NCBI GenBank assembly: GCA_034401795.1
Contig: CM067373.1
Span: 36,367,443 to 36,431,442 of the forward strand
Direction: 5' to 3'
DNA from: Chaetoderma sp. LZ-2023a
Taxonomy: Eukaryota > Mollusca > Caudofoveata > Chaetodermatida > Chaetodermatidae
DNA length: 64,000 nucleotides
The notes beneath the pieces are model-generated. The model ran no database searches, was not told where the DNA came from, and worked only from the letters and a program-made list of their open reading frames with translations. How positions within the stretch are numbered: the stretch's first letter is position 1; every line of letters begins with the position of its first letter. The translations under genes were made by a program, and so were the position numbers. This document shows positions 42,440-54,886 of the stretch, one piece after another.

Positions 42440-43300
42440 ATACGAAGTCATAATCAACTACGTCGCATGTAGGCTCATGTCATAATCAATTACGTCATGA
42501 ATGCCACGATTAAGTCTGTCATAAATGCTTAATAGTCTGTCAATTTGTATGAATTGTCTATCTTTACTATTTAATAAACATTCTGTTGAATATTTTGAAA
42601 ATAATTTGATTGGGCGCTCTTGTTAACATATTCAACAACTTACCTGCAAAGCATGGGTGGAGTTTAACTAGTGATTGGCAGGGCATAGCTAAAACAGGAT
42701 TCATCCATTGGCTCTAAGACACATTATCCCATAGCAAATCAATTGAATTACTCCAGTATATGATATCATATTCAATTCAGCTTTCCAGAGTAGCCACTGA
42801 TGATTTGACGTCATATGACATCATATTATTTTGAAACTAATTTGACTGGATACTGTTGCTACCATAGGCAGCAACAGTACCCAGTCAAATTAGTTTCAAA
42901 ATATTCAAAAGCTTACCTGTATAGTTTTCTGGAAATTGATAATTAGGGAGTTCAGAGATCGATCGATCCCAATATGAGCGAGGTGTGGGTGGAGCTTAGA
43001 TAGAGATGGGCAGGGCATAGCTAAAACTGTAAAGACCCATTACATCACATGTAGGTTGACATTACAATCCTGGTGGCGTATTATAACTCTGTCATGAAGC
43101 TCGAAAGTGTACGAATTGTATGTCTTTGTCGGCTTCACAATTTAATAAACATTCTATTGAATATTTTGAAACTAATTTGACTGGGAGTTGTTGCTGCCAT
43201 AGGCATATTCAACAGCTTACTTGAATAATTACCTTGAAATTTGGATTCTGGGAATTCAGCGTACAATGCATAAATTGATTCCAACACGCGTAACCAGAAA
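42440..43300 (-). mobile_element. Three H1 elements in a row, reverse orientation
   Basis: Hairpin centres lie at about 42610 (short), 42870 (TGACTGGATACTGTTGCTAC CATAGGCAGCAACAGTACCC) and 43190 (truncated). Each is followed by the reversed block (CTTACCTGTATAGTTTTCTG, GGTGGAGCTTAGATAGAGAT). H1 copies have inserted beside or into one another just upstream of exon 4. Confidence 0.6.
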
Positions 43301-43360
43301 TGTGGTTGCAATGCAAAACATAAAATAATTATAGAAGGCTTATCAATACACTTATCAACA

Positions 43361-43442
43361 AGAGGCCCAAGGTCCTGTGACATTCACCTGGACCATTAGC
43401 ATTTGAACCTTTTACATTTAGATAGACGTGATGGCTAATTTC
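43361..43442 (+). mobile_element. Start of a 'CAAGAGGCCC' element next to the 73-bp array
   Basis: CAAGAGGCCCAAGGTCCTGT GACATTCACCTGGACCATTA GCATTTGAACC. The same opening lies to the left of the 79-bp array (18377), so both arrays begin shortly inside a member of this family. Confidence 0.5.
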
Positions 43443-46400
43443 TTGAGTGTTAAAGGGTTAATGTATTGATGAGGCACACATTTCTCTCCATGTACTTCTT
43501 CCCTCCTGGCCTCCCTTGAGTGTTAAACGGTTAATGTATTGATGAAGCACACATTTCTCTCCATGTACTTCTTCCCTCCTGGCCTCCCTTGAGTGTTAAA
43601 GGGTTAATGTATTGATGATGCACACATTTCTCTCCATGTACTTCTTCCCTCCTGGCCTCCCTTGAGTGTTAAACGGTTAATGTATTGATGAGGCACACAT
43701 TTCTCTCCATGTACTTCTTCCCTCCTGGCCTCCCTTGAGTGTTAAAGGGTTAATGTATTGATGAGGCACACATTTCTCTCCATGTACTTCTTCCCTCCTG
43801 GCCTCCCTTGAGTGTTTATGGGTTAATGTATTGATGATGCACACATTTCTCTCCATGTACTTCTTCCCTCCTGGCCTCCCTTGAGTGTCTACGGGTTAAT
43901 GTATTGATGATGCACACATTTCTCTCCATGTACTTCTTCCCTCCTGGCCTCCCTTGAGTGTTTACGGGTTAATGTATTGATGATGCACACATTTCTCTCC
44001 ATGTACTTCTTCCCTCCTGGCCTCCCTTGAGTGTCTACGGGTTAATGTATTGATGAGGCACACATTTCTCTCCATGTACTTCTTCCCTCCTGGCCTCCCT
44101 TGAGTGTCTACGGGTTAATGTATTGATGATGCACACATTTCTCTCCATGTACTTCTTCCCTCCTGGCCTCCCTTGAGTGTCTACGGGTTAATGTATTGAT
44201 GATGCACACATTTCTCTCCATGTACTTCTTCCCTCCTGGCCTCCCTTGAGTGTCTACGGGTTAATGTATTGATGATGCACACATTTCTCTCCATGTACTT
44301 CTTCCCTCCTGGCCTCCCTTGAGTGTCTACGGGTTAATGTATTGATGAGGCACACATTTCTCTCCATGTACTTCTTCCCTCCTGGCCTCCCTTGAGTGTT
44401 AAAGGGTTAATGTATTGATGATGCACACATTTCTCTCCATGTACTTCTTCCCTCCTGGCCTCCCTTGAGTGTTAAAGGGTTAATGTATTGATGATGCACA
44501 CATTTCTCTCCATGTACTTCTTCCCTCCTGGCCTCCCTTGAGCGTTAAACGGTTAATGTATTGATGATGCACACATTTCTCTCCATGTACTTCTTCCCTC
44601 CTGGCCTCCCTTGAGCATTAAACGGTTAATGTATTGATGATGCACACATTTCTCTCCATGTACTTCTTCCCTCCTGGCCTCCCTTGAGTGTTAAAGGGTT
44701 AATGTATTGATGATGCACACATTTCTCTCCATGTACTTCTTCCCTCCTGGCCTCCCTTGAGTGTTAAAGGGTTAATGTATTGATGATGCACACATTTCTC
44801 TCCATGTACTTCTTCCCTCCTGGCCTCCCTTGAGCGTTAAACGGTTAATGTATTGATGATGCACACATTTCTCTCCATGTACTTCTTCCCTCCTGGCCTC
44901 CCTTGAGCGTTAAACGGTTAATGTATTGATGATGCACACATTTCTCTCCATGTGCTTCTTCCCTCCTGGCTTCCCTTGAGTGTTAAAGGGTTAATGTATT
45001 GATGAGGCACACATTTCTCTCCATGTACTTCTTCCCTCCTGGCCTCCCTTGAGTGTTTACGGGTTAATGTATTGATGATGCACACATTTCTCTCCATGTA
45101 CTTCTTCCCTCCTGGCCTCTCTTGAGTGTTTACGGGTTAATGTATTGATGATCCACACATTTCTCTCCATGTACTTCTTCCCTCCTGGCCTCTCTTGAGT
45201 GTTTATGGGTTAATGTATTGATGATGCACACATTTCTCTCCATGTACTTCTTCCCTCCTGGCCTCTCTTGAGTGTCTACGGGTTAATGTATTGATGAGGC
45301 ACACATTTCTCTCCATGTACTTCTTCCCTCCTGGCCTCCCTTGAGTGTTAAAGGGTTAATGTATTGATGATGCACACATTTCTCTCCATGTACTTCTTCC
45401 CTCCTGGCCTCTCTTGAGTGTTTACGGGTTAATGCATTGATGATGCACACATTTCTCTCCATGTACTTCTTCCCCTCCTGGCCTCTCTTGAGTGTTTACG
45501 GGTTAATGTATTGATGAGGCACACATTTCTCTCCATGTACTTCTTCCCTCCTGGCCTCCCTTGAGTGTTAAAGGGTTAATGTATTGATGAGGCACACATT
45601 TCTCTCCATGTACTTCTTCCCTCCTGGCTTCCCTTGAGTGTTTACGGGTTAATGTATTGATGATGCACATATTTCTCTCCATGTACTTCTTCCCTCCTGG
45701 CCTCCCTTGAGTGTTTACGGGTTAATGTATTGATGATGCACACATTTCTCTCCATGTACTTCTTCCCTCCTGGCCTCACTTGAGTGTTTACGGGATAATG
45801 TATTGATGAGGCACACATTTCTCTCCATGTACTTCTTCCCTCCTGGCCTCCCTTGAGTGTTAAAGGGTTAATGTATTGATGAGGCACACATTTCTCTCCA
45901 TGTACTTCTTCCCTCCTGGCCTCCCTTGAGTGTTTACGGGTTAATGTATTGATGATGCACACATTTCTCTCCATGTACTTCTTCCCTCCTGGCCTCCCTT
46001 GAGTGTCTACGGGTTAATGTATTGATGAGGCACACATTTCTCTCCATGTACTTCTTCCCTCCTGGCCTCTCTTGAGTGTCTACGGGTTAATGTATTGATG
46101 AGGCACACATTTCTCTCCATGTACTTCTTCCCTCCTGGCCTCTCTTGAGTGTTTACGGGTTAATGTATTGTTGATGCACACATTTCTCTCCATGTACTTC
46201 TTCCCTCCTGGCCTCCCTTGAGTGTTTACGGGTTAATGTATTGATGATGCACACATTTCTCTCCATGTACTTCTTCCCTCCTGGCCTCCCTTGAGTGTCT
46301 ACGGGTTAATGTATTGATGATGCACACATTTCTCTCCATGTACTTCTTCCCTCCTGGCCTCCCTTGAGTGTTAAAGGGTTAATGTATTGATGAGGCACAC

Positions 46401-49400
46401 ATTTCTCTCCATGTACTTCTTCCCTCCTGGCCTCTCTTGAGTGTTTACGGGTTAATGTATTGATGAGGCACACATTTCTCTCCATGTACTTCTTCCCTCC
46501 TGGCCTCCCTTGAGCGTTAAACGGTTAATGTATTGATGATGCACACATTTCTCTCCATGTGCTTCTTCCCTCCTGGCTTCCCTTGAGTGTTAAAGGGTTA
46601 ATGTATTGATGAGGCACACATTTCTCTCCATGTACTTCTTCTCTCCTGGCCTCCCTTGAGTGTCTACGGGTTAATGTATTGATGAGGCACACATTTCTCT
46701 CCATGTACTTCTTCCCTCCTGGCCTCCCTTGAGCGTTAAACGGTTAATGTATTGATGATGCACACATTTCTCTCCATGTGCTTCTTCCCTCCTGGCTTCC
46801 CTTGAGTGTTAAAGGGTTAATGTATTGATGAGGCACACATTTCTCTCCATGTACTTCTTCCCTCCTGGCCTCCCTTGAGTGTTTACGGGTTAATGTATTG
46901 ATGATGCACACATTTCTCTCCATGTACTTCTTCCCTCCTGGCCTCTCTTGAGTGTTTACGGGTTAATGTATTGATGATCCACACATTTCTCTCCATGTAC
47001 TTCTTCCCTCCTGGCCTCTCTTGAGTGTTTATGGGTTAATGTATTGATGATGCACACATTTCTCTCCATGTACTTCTTCCCTCCTGGCCTCTCTTGAGTG
47101 TCTACGGGTTAATGTATTGATGAGGCACACATTTCTCTCCATGTACTTCTTCCCTCCTGGCCTCCCTTGAGTGTTTACGGGTTAATGTATTGATGAGGCA
47201 CACATTTCTCTCCATGTACTTCTTCCCTCCTGGCCTCTCTTGAGTGTTAAAGGGTTAATGTATTGATGATGCACACATTTCTCTCCATGTACTTCTTCCC
47301 TCCTGGCCTCACTTGAGTGTTTACGGGATAATGTATTGATGATGCACACATTTCTCTCCATGTACTTCTTCCCTCCTGGCCTCCCTTAAGTGTTAAAGGG
47401 TTAATGTATTGATGATGCACACATTTCTCTCCATGTACTTCTTCCCTCCTGGCCTCTCTTGAGTGTTTACGGGTTAATGTATTGATGATGCACACATTTC
47501 TCTCCATGTACTTCTTCCCTCCTGGCCTCTCTTGAGTGTTTACGGGTTAATATATTGATGAGGCACACATTTCTCTCCATGTACTTCTTCCCTCCTGGCC
47601 TCCCTTGAGTGTTAAAGGGTTAATGTATTGATGATGCACACATTTCTCTCCATGTGCTTCTTCCCTCCTGGCCTCTCTTGAGTGTTTACGGGTTAATATA
47701 TTGATGAGGCACACATTTCTCTCCATGTACTTCTTCCCTCCTGGCCTCCCTTGAGTGTTAAAGGGTTAATGTATTGATGAGGCACACATTTCTCTCCATG
47801 TACTTCTTCCCTCCTGGCCTCCCTTGAGTGTTAAAGGGTTAATGTATTGATGATGCACACATTTCTCTCCATGTGCTTCTTCCCTCCTGGCCTCTCTTGA
47901 GTGTTAAAGGGTTAATGTATTGATGATGCACACATTTCTCTCCATGTACTTCTTCCCTCCTGGCCTCCCTTGAGTGTTAAAGGGTTAATGTATTGATGAT
48001 GCACACATTTCTCTCCATGTACTTCTTCCCTCCTGGCCTCCCTTGAGTGTTAAAGGGTTAATGTATTGATGAGGCACACATTTCTCTCCATGTACTTCTT
48101 CCCTCCTGGCCTCCCTTGAGTGTTAAAGGGTTAATGTATTGATGATGCACACATTTCTCTCCATGTACTTCTTCCCTCCTGGCCTCCCTTGAGTGTTAAA
48201 GGGTTAATGTATTGATGATGCACACATTTCTCTCCATGTACTTCTTCCCTCCTGGCCTCCCTTGAGTGTTAAAGGGTTAATGTATTGATGATGCACACAT
48301 TTCTCTCCATGTACTTCTTCCCTCCTGGCCTCCCTTGAGTGTTAAAGGGTTAATGTATTGATGATGCACACATTTCTCTCCATGTGCTTCTTCCCTCCTG
48401 GCCTCTCTTGAGTGTTAAAGGGTTAATGTATTGATGATGCACACATTTCTCTCCATGTACTTCTTCCCTCCTGGCCTCCCTTGAGTGTTAAAGGGTTAAT
48501 GTATTGATGATGCACACATTTCTCTCCATGTACTTCTTCCCTCCTGGCCTCCCTTGAGTGTTAAAGGGTTAATGTATTGATGATGCACACATTTCTCTCC
48601 ATGTACTTCTTCCCTCCTGGCCTCCCTTGAGTGTTAAAGGGTTAATGTATTGATGATGCACACATTTCTCTCCATGTACTTCTTCCCTCCTGGCCTCTCT
48701 TGAGTGTTAAAGGGTTAATGTATTGATGATGCACACATTTCTCTCCATGTACTTCTTCCCTCCTGGCCTCCCTTGAGTGTTTACGGGTTAATGTATTGAT
48801 GATGCACACATTTCTCTCCATGTACTTCTTCCCTCCTGGCCTCCCTTGAGTGTTAAAGGGTTAATGTATTGATGATGCACACATTTCTCTCCATGTACTT
48901 CTTCCCTCCTGGCCTCCCTTGAGTGTTAAAGGGTTAATGTATTGATGATGCACACATTTCTCTCCATGTGCTTCTTCCCTCCTGGCCTCTCTTGAGTGTT
49001 AAAGGGTTAATGTATTGATGATGCACACATTTCTCTCCATGTACTTCTTCCCTCCTGGCCTCCCTTGAGTGTTAAAGGGTTAATGTATTGATGAGGCACA
49101 CATTTCTCTCCATGTACTTCTTCCCTCCTGGCCTCCCTTGAGTGTTAAAGGGTTAATGTATTGATGATGCACACATTTCTCTCCATGTACTTCTTCCCTC
49201 CTGGCCTCCCTTGAGTGTTAAAGGGTTAATGTATTGATGATGCACACATTTCTCTCCATGTACTTCTTCCCTCCTGGCCTCCCTTGAGTGTTAAAGGGTT
49301 AATGTATTGATGATGCACACATTTCTCTCCATGTACTTCTTCCCTCCTGGCCTCCCTTGAGTGTTAAAGGGTTAATGTATTGATGATGCACACATTTCTC

Positions 49401-52001
49401 TCCATGTGCTTCTTCCCTCCTGGCCTCCCTTGAGTGTTAAATGGTTAATGTATTGATGATGCACACATTTCTCTCCATGTGCTTCTTCCCTCCTGGCCTC
49501 CCTTGAGTGTTTATGGGTTAATGTATTGATGATGCACACATTTCTCTCCATGTACTTCTTCCCTCCTGGCCTCTCTTGAGTGTCTACGGGTTAATGTATT
49601 GATGAGGCACACATTTCTCTCCATGTACTTCTTCCCTCCTGGCCTCCCTTGAGTGTTTACGGGTTAATGTATTGATGAGGCACACATTTCTCTCCATGTA
49701 CTTCTTCCCTCCTGGCCTCTCTTGAGTGTTAAAGGGTTAATGTATTGATGATGCACACATTTCTCTCCATGTACTTCTTCCCTCCTGGCCTCACTTGAGT
49801 GTTTACGGGATAATGTATTGATGATGCACACATTTCTCTCCATGTACTTCTTCCCTCCTGGCCTCCCTTAAGTGTTAAAGGGTTAATGTATTGATGATGC
49901 ACACATTTCTCTCCATGTACTTCTTCCCTCCTGGCCTCTCTTGAGTGTTTACGGGTTAATGTATTGATGATGCACACATTTCTCTCCATGTACTTCTTCC
50001 CTCCTGGCCTCTCTTGAGTGTTTACGGGTTAATATATTGATGAGGCACACATTTCTCTCCATGTACTTCTTCCCTCCTGGCCTCCCTTGAGTGTTAAAGG
50101 GTTAATGTATTGATGATGCACACATTTCTCTCCATGTGCTTCTTCCCTCCTGGCCTCTCTTGAGTGTTTACGGGTTAATATATTGATGAGGCACACATTT
50201 CTCTCCATGTACTTCTTCCCTCCTGGCCTCCCTTGAGTGTTAAAGGGTTAATGTATTGATGAGGCACACATTTCTCTCCATGTACTTCTTCCCTCCTGGC
50301 CTCCCTTGAGTGTTAAAGGGTTAATGTATTGATGATGCACACATTTCTCTCCATGTGCTTCTTCCCTCCTGGCCTCTCTTGAGTGTTAAAGGGTTAATGT
50401 ATTGATGATGCACACATTTCTCTCCATGTACTTCTTCCCTCCTGGCCTCCCTTGAGTGTTAAAGGGTTAATGTATTGATGATGCACACATTTCTCTCCAT
50501 GTACTTCTTCCCTCCTGGCCTCCCTTGAGTGTTAAAGGGTTAATGTATTGATGATGCACATATTTCTCTCCATGTGCTTCTTCCCTCCTGGCCTCCCTTG
50601 AGTGTTAAATGGTTAATGTATTGATGATGCACACATTTCTCTCCATGTGCTTCTTCCCTCCTGGCCTCCCTTGAGTGTTTACGGGTTAATGTATTGATGA
50701 TGCACACATTTCTCTCCATGTACTTCTTCCCTCCTGGCCTCCCTTGAGTGTCTACGGGTTAATGTATTGATGATGCACACATTTCTCTCCATGTACTTCT
50801 TCCCTCCTGGCCTCCCTTGAGTGTTTACGGGTTAATGTATTGATGATGCACACATTTCTCTCCATGTACTTCTTCCCTCCTGGCCTCCCTTGAGTGTCTA
50901 CGGGTTAATGTATTGATGATGCACACATTTCTCTCCATGTACTTCTTCCCTCCTGGCCTCTCTTGAGTGTTAAAGGGTTAATGTATTGATGAGGCACACA
51001 TTTCTCTCCATGTACTTCTTCCCTCCTGGCCTCCCTTGAGTGTCTACGGGTTAATGTATTGATGAGGCACACATTTCTCTCCATGTACTTCTTCCCTCCT
51101 GGCCTCCCTTGAGTGTTAAAGGGTTAATGTATTGATGATGCACACATTTCTCTCCATGTACTTCTTCCCTCCTGGCCTCCCTTGAGTGTTAAAGGGTTAA
51201 TGTATTGATGATGCACACATTTCTCTCCATGTACTTCTTCCCTCCTGGCCTCCCTTGAGTGTTAAAGGGTTAATGTATTGATGATGCACACATTTCTCTC
51301 CATGTACTTCTTCCCTCCTGGCCTCCCTTGAGTGTTAAAGGGTTAATGTATTGATGATGCACACATTTCTCTCCATGTACTTCTTCCCTCCTGGCCTCCC
51401 TTGAGTGTTAAACGGTTAATGTATTGATGATGCACACATTTCTCTCCATGTACTTCTTCCCTCCTGGCCTCCCTTGAGTGTTTATGGGATAATGTATTGA
51501 TGATGCACACATTTCTCTCCATGTACTTCTTCCCTCCTGGCCTCACTTGAGTGTTTACGGGATAATGTATTGATGATGCACACATTTCTCTCCATGTACT
51601 TCTTCCCTCCTGGCCTCACTTGAGTGTTTACGGGATAATGTATTGATGATGCACACATTTCTCTCCATGTACTTCTTCCCTCCTGGCCTCCCTTGAGTGT
51701 TAAAGGGTTAATGTATTGATGAGGCACACATTTCTCTCCATGTACTTCTTCCCTCCTGGCCTCACTTGAGTGTTTACGGGATAATGTATTGATGATGCAC
51801 ACATTTCTCTCCATGTACTTCTTCCCTCCTGGCCTCCCTTGAGTGTTAAAGGGTTAATGTATTGATGATGCACACATTTCTCTCCATGTACTTCTTCCCT
51901 CCTGGCCTCCCTTGAGTGTTTACGGGATAATGTATTGATGATGCACACATTTCTCTCCATGTACTTCTTCCCTCCTGGCCTCTCTTGAGTGTTAAAGGGT
52001 A
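43443..52001 (-). repeat. 73-bp satellite array, about 117 units
   Basis: On the + strand the unit starts TTGAGTGTTAAAGGGTTAAT GTATTGATGATGCACACATT and ends CTTCCCTCCTGGCCTCCC. TTGAG starts at 43443 and 51984 are 8541 bp apart, exactly 117 x 73. Variant sites: TTAAAGG / TTTACGG / TCTACGG / TTAAACGG; GATGATGC / GATGAGGC; CCTCCC / CCTCTC. There is a single-C insertion near 45471. Minus-strand frames of 80-110 codons are repeat by-products. The array fills most of the intron between exons 3 and 4. Confidence 0.95.
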
Positions 52002-52271
52002 AACTATCTGACTGCTACAGGCCACCAGACAATAATTTCAATTGACAATCACTCTGGCACTACTGAATATTTTGAAAATAATTTGCCTGAAGGTTGTTGG
52101 TGGCTTAAACAATACCAGCTTTCAGTTAAAAATTTTTCACAATATTGAGCCTATAAAGAATTACATGTAAACTCCATTGAAAATCTATAGGCAGAAATAC
52201 TGCAGGGAGACAGTTAAAGGGCCGAACATTAGGAGCATATTTAGACACTGTAAGAGTACCAGTTGACTTAC

Positions 52272-52346
52272 TGCATAGTATTGGAGACAATGGCACTGAC
52301 ATCAAACATGGCATCCAGTTCAAGTTCAGCATACTCAAATCCTTCC
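52272..52346 (-). CDS. TXNDC16: TXNDC16-like exon 3
   Basis: 75 bp. The acceptor is CTCTTTGTAG and the donor is CA|GTAAGTC. One base completes Lys, then 24 codons follow (EGFEYAELELDAMFDVSAIV SNTM) and two bases of a Gln codon. MFDVSAIV corresponds to LFDVNAIV of the vertebrate protein, the strongest single match for the family assignment. The next intron downstream holds the 8.5 kb 73-bp satellite. Confidence 0.85.
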
Positions 52347-52485
52347 CTACAAAGAGGCAACAAAGCCCCCAAAGAGGGTGTTATATTTATAAACAGGTAT
52401 ATCATCCAGACGGATCATATAATTACAGAACACCAATATTGTAAATAACAAAATCATTGTACATGTACATGTATTTAATAGAGAG

Positions 52486-52708
52486 AATGGACCTTTCACT
52501 CTTCAGTTATGCCCCGCCCATCTCTAGCTAAGCTCCACCCACACCTTGCTCGTGTTGTGATCGATCGATCTCTAAACTCTCTGACTATTAATTTCCAGAA
52601 AACTATACAGGTAAGCTATTGAATACTTTGGAACTAATTTGACTAGGTGCTGTTGCAGCCATAAAGTGTCCAGTCAAATTAGTTTCAAAATATTCAACAG
52701 CATGTTTA
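52486..52708 (+). mobile_element. H1 element, right part replaced by an H2 element
   Basis: AATGGACCTTTCACTCTTCA, TGCCCCGCCCATCTCTAGCT, hairpin (GCTATTGAATACTTTGGAAC ..TTTCAAAATATTCAACAGC), then CATGTTTATTAA, where H2 begins. It lies 140 bp upstream of exon 3. Confidence 0.65.
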
Positions 52709-52712
52709 TTAA

Positions 52713-52910
52713 CCCTTTAATACTCATATCAGTCAAAAATGGCTTTTACAGTGGTCTTGAGGAATATCCATTTGCAGACAAAAGAGAAGACAATTTTTGA
52801 AATTTTACAACTAGAATTCCAGAGGTAAATTTTAAAAAATAGTCTTCTCTTGGTCTGCAAATGGACATTTTCTATGAGAAAATTTAAATTTTCTTGAAAA
52901 AATTTGAGGG
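52713..52910 (-). mobile_element. H2 element inserted in the H1 element at TTAA
   Basis: The H1 sequence GTTTATTAA stops at CCCTTTAATACTC. After H2, GAGGG is followed by TTAAATAGT, the next bases of other H1 copies. Hairpin: TATCCATTTGCAGACAAAAG / CTTGGTCTGCAAATGGACAT. H1 is not recognisable beyond those nine bases, so the right junction is less certain. Confidence 0.6.
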
Positions 52911-53389
52911 TTAAATAGTTTAAAAAAACCAAATCTCAAACTCAACACCGTATGAACTGTGCAACATAGTTCCACTTTTGGTGAGGATGGCGCAGCAGCG
53001 ATGGTCAATTCTTGGACACGTCCTTCGAATGCCAGAGAATACACCCGTTAAAAAAAACGTTGGCGTTTTCAGTAGTGGGCGCCAACAAATATAAGGCACT
53101 CACAAGGCGCTACAACACCAACTTGCCCAGTGTTTTGTAATCAGAGCTCAACAAATGTAATCTAAGACCACTAAAGAGGAAAAACCTACAGCAGCTTCTA
53201 GGATGCTCAGAAAGGACAAGACACAGTGGAAAATGTTGAAGAAAACTGATTGCAAACTACAGATGTTTGTGTGTATGTACAAAAGTTGTTTCGTTAATCA
53301 ATCCGCAACATAATTACAAATCAAACAAGAGAAATCAGGGATTGCAGACCCTCGCCCTCTCGTTTCTGTCACCTTTTACAAAGTTTTCG

Positions 53390-53480
53390 GATTTCCCCCA
53401 GAATTTGATCCTATCTGGATTCAGGTTCTTTTATCCGGATCATGGCCAAAGTCAAAGGAAATCCTCTTGCACAGCAAGCT
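53390..53480 (+). repeat. Dispersed repeat fragment, inverted copy of 30300-30500
   Basis: AGAATTTGATCCTATCTGGA TTCAGGTTCTTTTATCCGGA TCATGGCC, opposite in orientation to the copy in intron 5. Confidence 0.5.
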
Positions 53481-53483
53481 TGC

Positions 53484-53485
53484 GT

Positions 53486-53532
<47 letters not shown>

Positions 53533-53539
53533 CACACAA
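53484..53539 (+). repeat. (ACGC)n(AC)n compound microsatellite
   Basis: Alternating purine-pyrimidine run, about 34 bp of (GCAC) followed by about 20 bp of (AC). A smaller (GCAC) run is at 17099-17116. Confidence 0.9.
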
Positions 53540-53619
53540 TACGTTGTTCCCTTATGGGGTGAGGGTAATAATATAACATAAACAATGTTTGTGATTGTTC
53601 AGCTTATGGAGGATTCCAG

Positions 53620-53950
53620 TTTATCCTTTAATCATATGACATCATAATCAACTATGATGTGTAAGATGACATCATAATCAATTACGCCATTACGCCACAA
53701 CCGCTTAATTGATGATGGACTACATTTTAGCATTGTTGTACGAAGTGTATGTCATTAGTAGTTAATAAACATGCTGATAGGCAGCAACAGCAACCAGTTA
53801 AATTAGTTTCAAAATATTCAACAGCCTACCCGTATAGTTTTCTTCAAATTGAGATTCAGAATGCACAGGCTCGACACCAATCCGGTCAAAGCGTGGTGGA
53901 GCTTAGTTAGAGATGGTCAGGGCATAGCTAAAACTGGATTCCTCCCTTGA
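53620..53950 (-). mobile_element. H1 element, reverse, one hairpin arm lost
   Basis: GGCAGCAACAGCAACCAGTT AAATTAGTTTCAAAATATTC AACAGCC, then CCCGTATAGTTTTCTTCAAA, GTGGTGGAGCTTAGTTAGAG. The left part keeps the TATGACATCATAATCA motif repeated. Confidence 0.55.
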
Positions 53951-54089
53951 ATACTGTCATCAGCGAAGCAACCATTGATATTAAAGTTATCATCTCCCAT
54001 AAATAGGGAAACATTTGGACGAGATATGAAAGGCCTGTTGATTTCTGTACAGTTTTCCCCGCATGCAATGCTCTGACTCCATATTCATT

Positions 54090-54886
54090 TTAACTATTGA
54101 ATGCATTGTCTGTATGGACTGGGATTTCTCAAACAAAACATCCCTGTCTGCACGTGCACCTGCTTATTTGTCAGCCAAATCTTGAGGTGTAAGCACACAG
54201 GATGTAATCATTAGGGCTGAGGATCATGAGGATTTGATACAGATGTCCGAACCACGAACTGGTTCCCGAACATTTTTAGTATGCTATTGTATGGGAGAAA
54301 TTACTTCTAACAGAAAATAACATTTAAAGGCAGGTGACTTTACTGGCTAAATGTTAAAAAAACACAAATAACAAGTTCTGACACAAAATGTTAGAAAATA
54401 ATATAATATTCATAGTCAGCTACGTTCCATTCATGGTCATAATCGTAAATCACCAATCAGAGATTGCTGGTCTACTAGCCCTTTCACCGCCAAATCCCTG
54501 AAATTCTTTATTTTATGATATAAAACTTACCATGCTGAATATTTTGGAATTAATTTGACTGGAAGCTGTTGCTGCCTTAGGCAGCAACAGCTTCTAGTCA
54601 AATTAATTCCAAAATACTCAGCAGTTTTCCTGTATTGTTTTCCGAAAATTAGATATTGGAATTCATCGGTGAAAGGGTTAGCTTATGCATGGTTCATGAA
54701 GCACACGAATCCCATGCAAGCGAACCACCTTCCCTTGGTTTGCCATTTTCCGAACCAACAAATGTTTGTTACAGCCCTAGTCATGGTAGTATGCTCGACA
54801 GTGCCTATTTCAATACTGTTCAGAGCAAGTGTATAGATGTTTTATCAGGCTAAATTGGAGAAAGCTGTTACAAGTTTACTTTGACA
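54090..54886 (+). mobile_element. LIR-family arm, interrupted, containing an H1-type palindrome
   Basis: CTCAAACAAAACATCCCTGT CTGCACGTGC (54130) and TATTTCAATACTGTTCAGAG CAAGTGT (54805) match the arm at 380-540. Between them, 54533-54622 is a near-perfect palindrome (GCTGAATATTTTGGAATTAA ..GCTGTTGCTGCC-TTA-GGCAGC..). The arm resumes at 56578 after the next element. Confidence 0.5.

Noticed and set aside
45642-51960. Repeated 80-110-codon minus ORFs (MERNVCIINTL..)
   Set aside because: A 73-bp unit without stops is read in three frames in turn (period 219 bases). Identical proteins at 47247 and 49729 are copies of the satellite, not a gene family.
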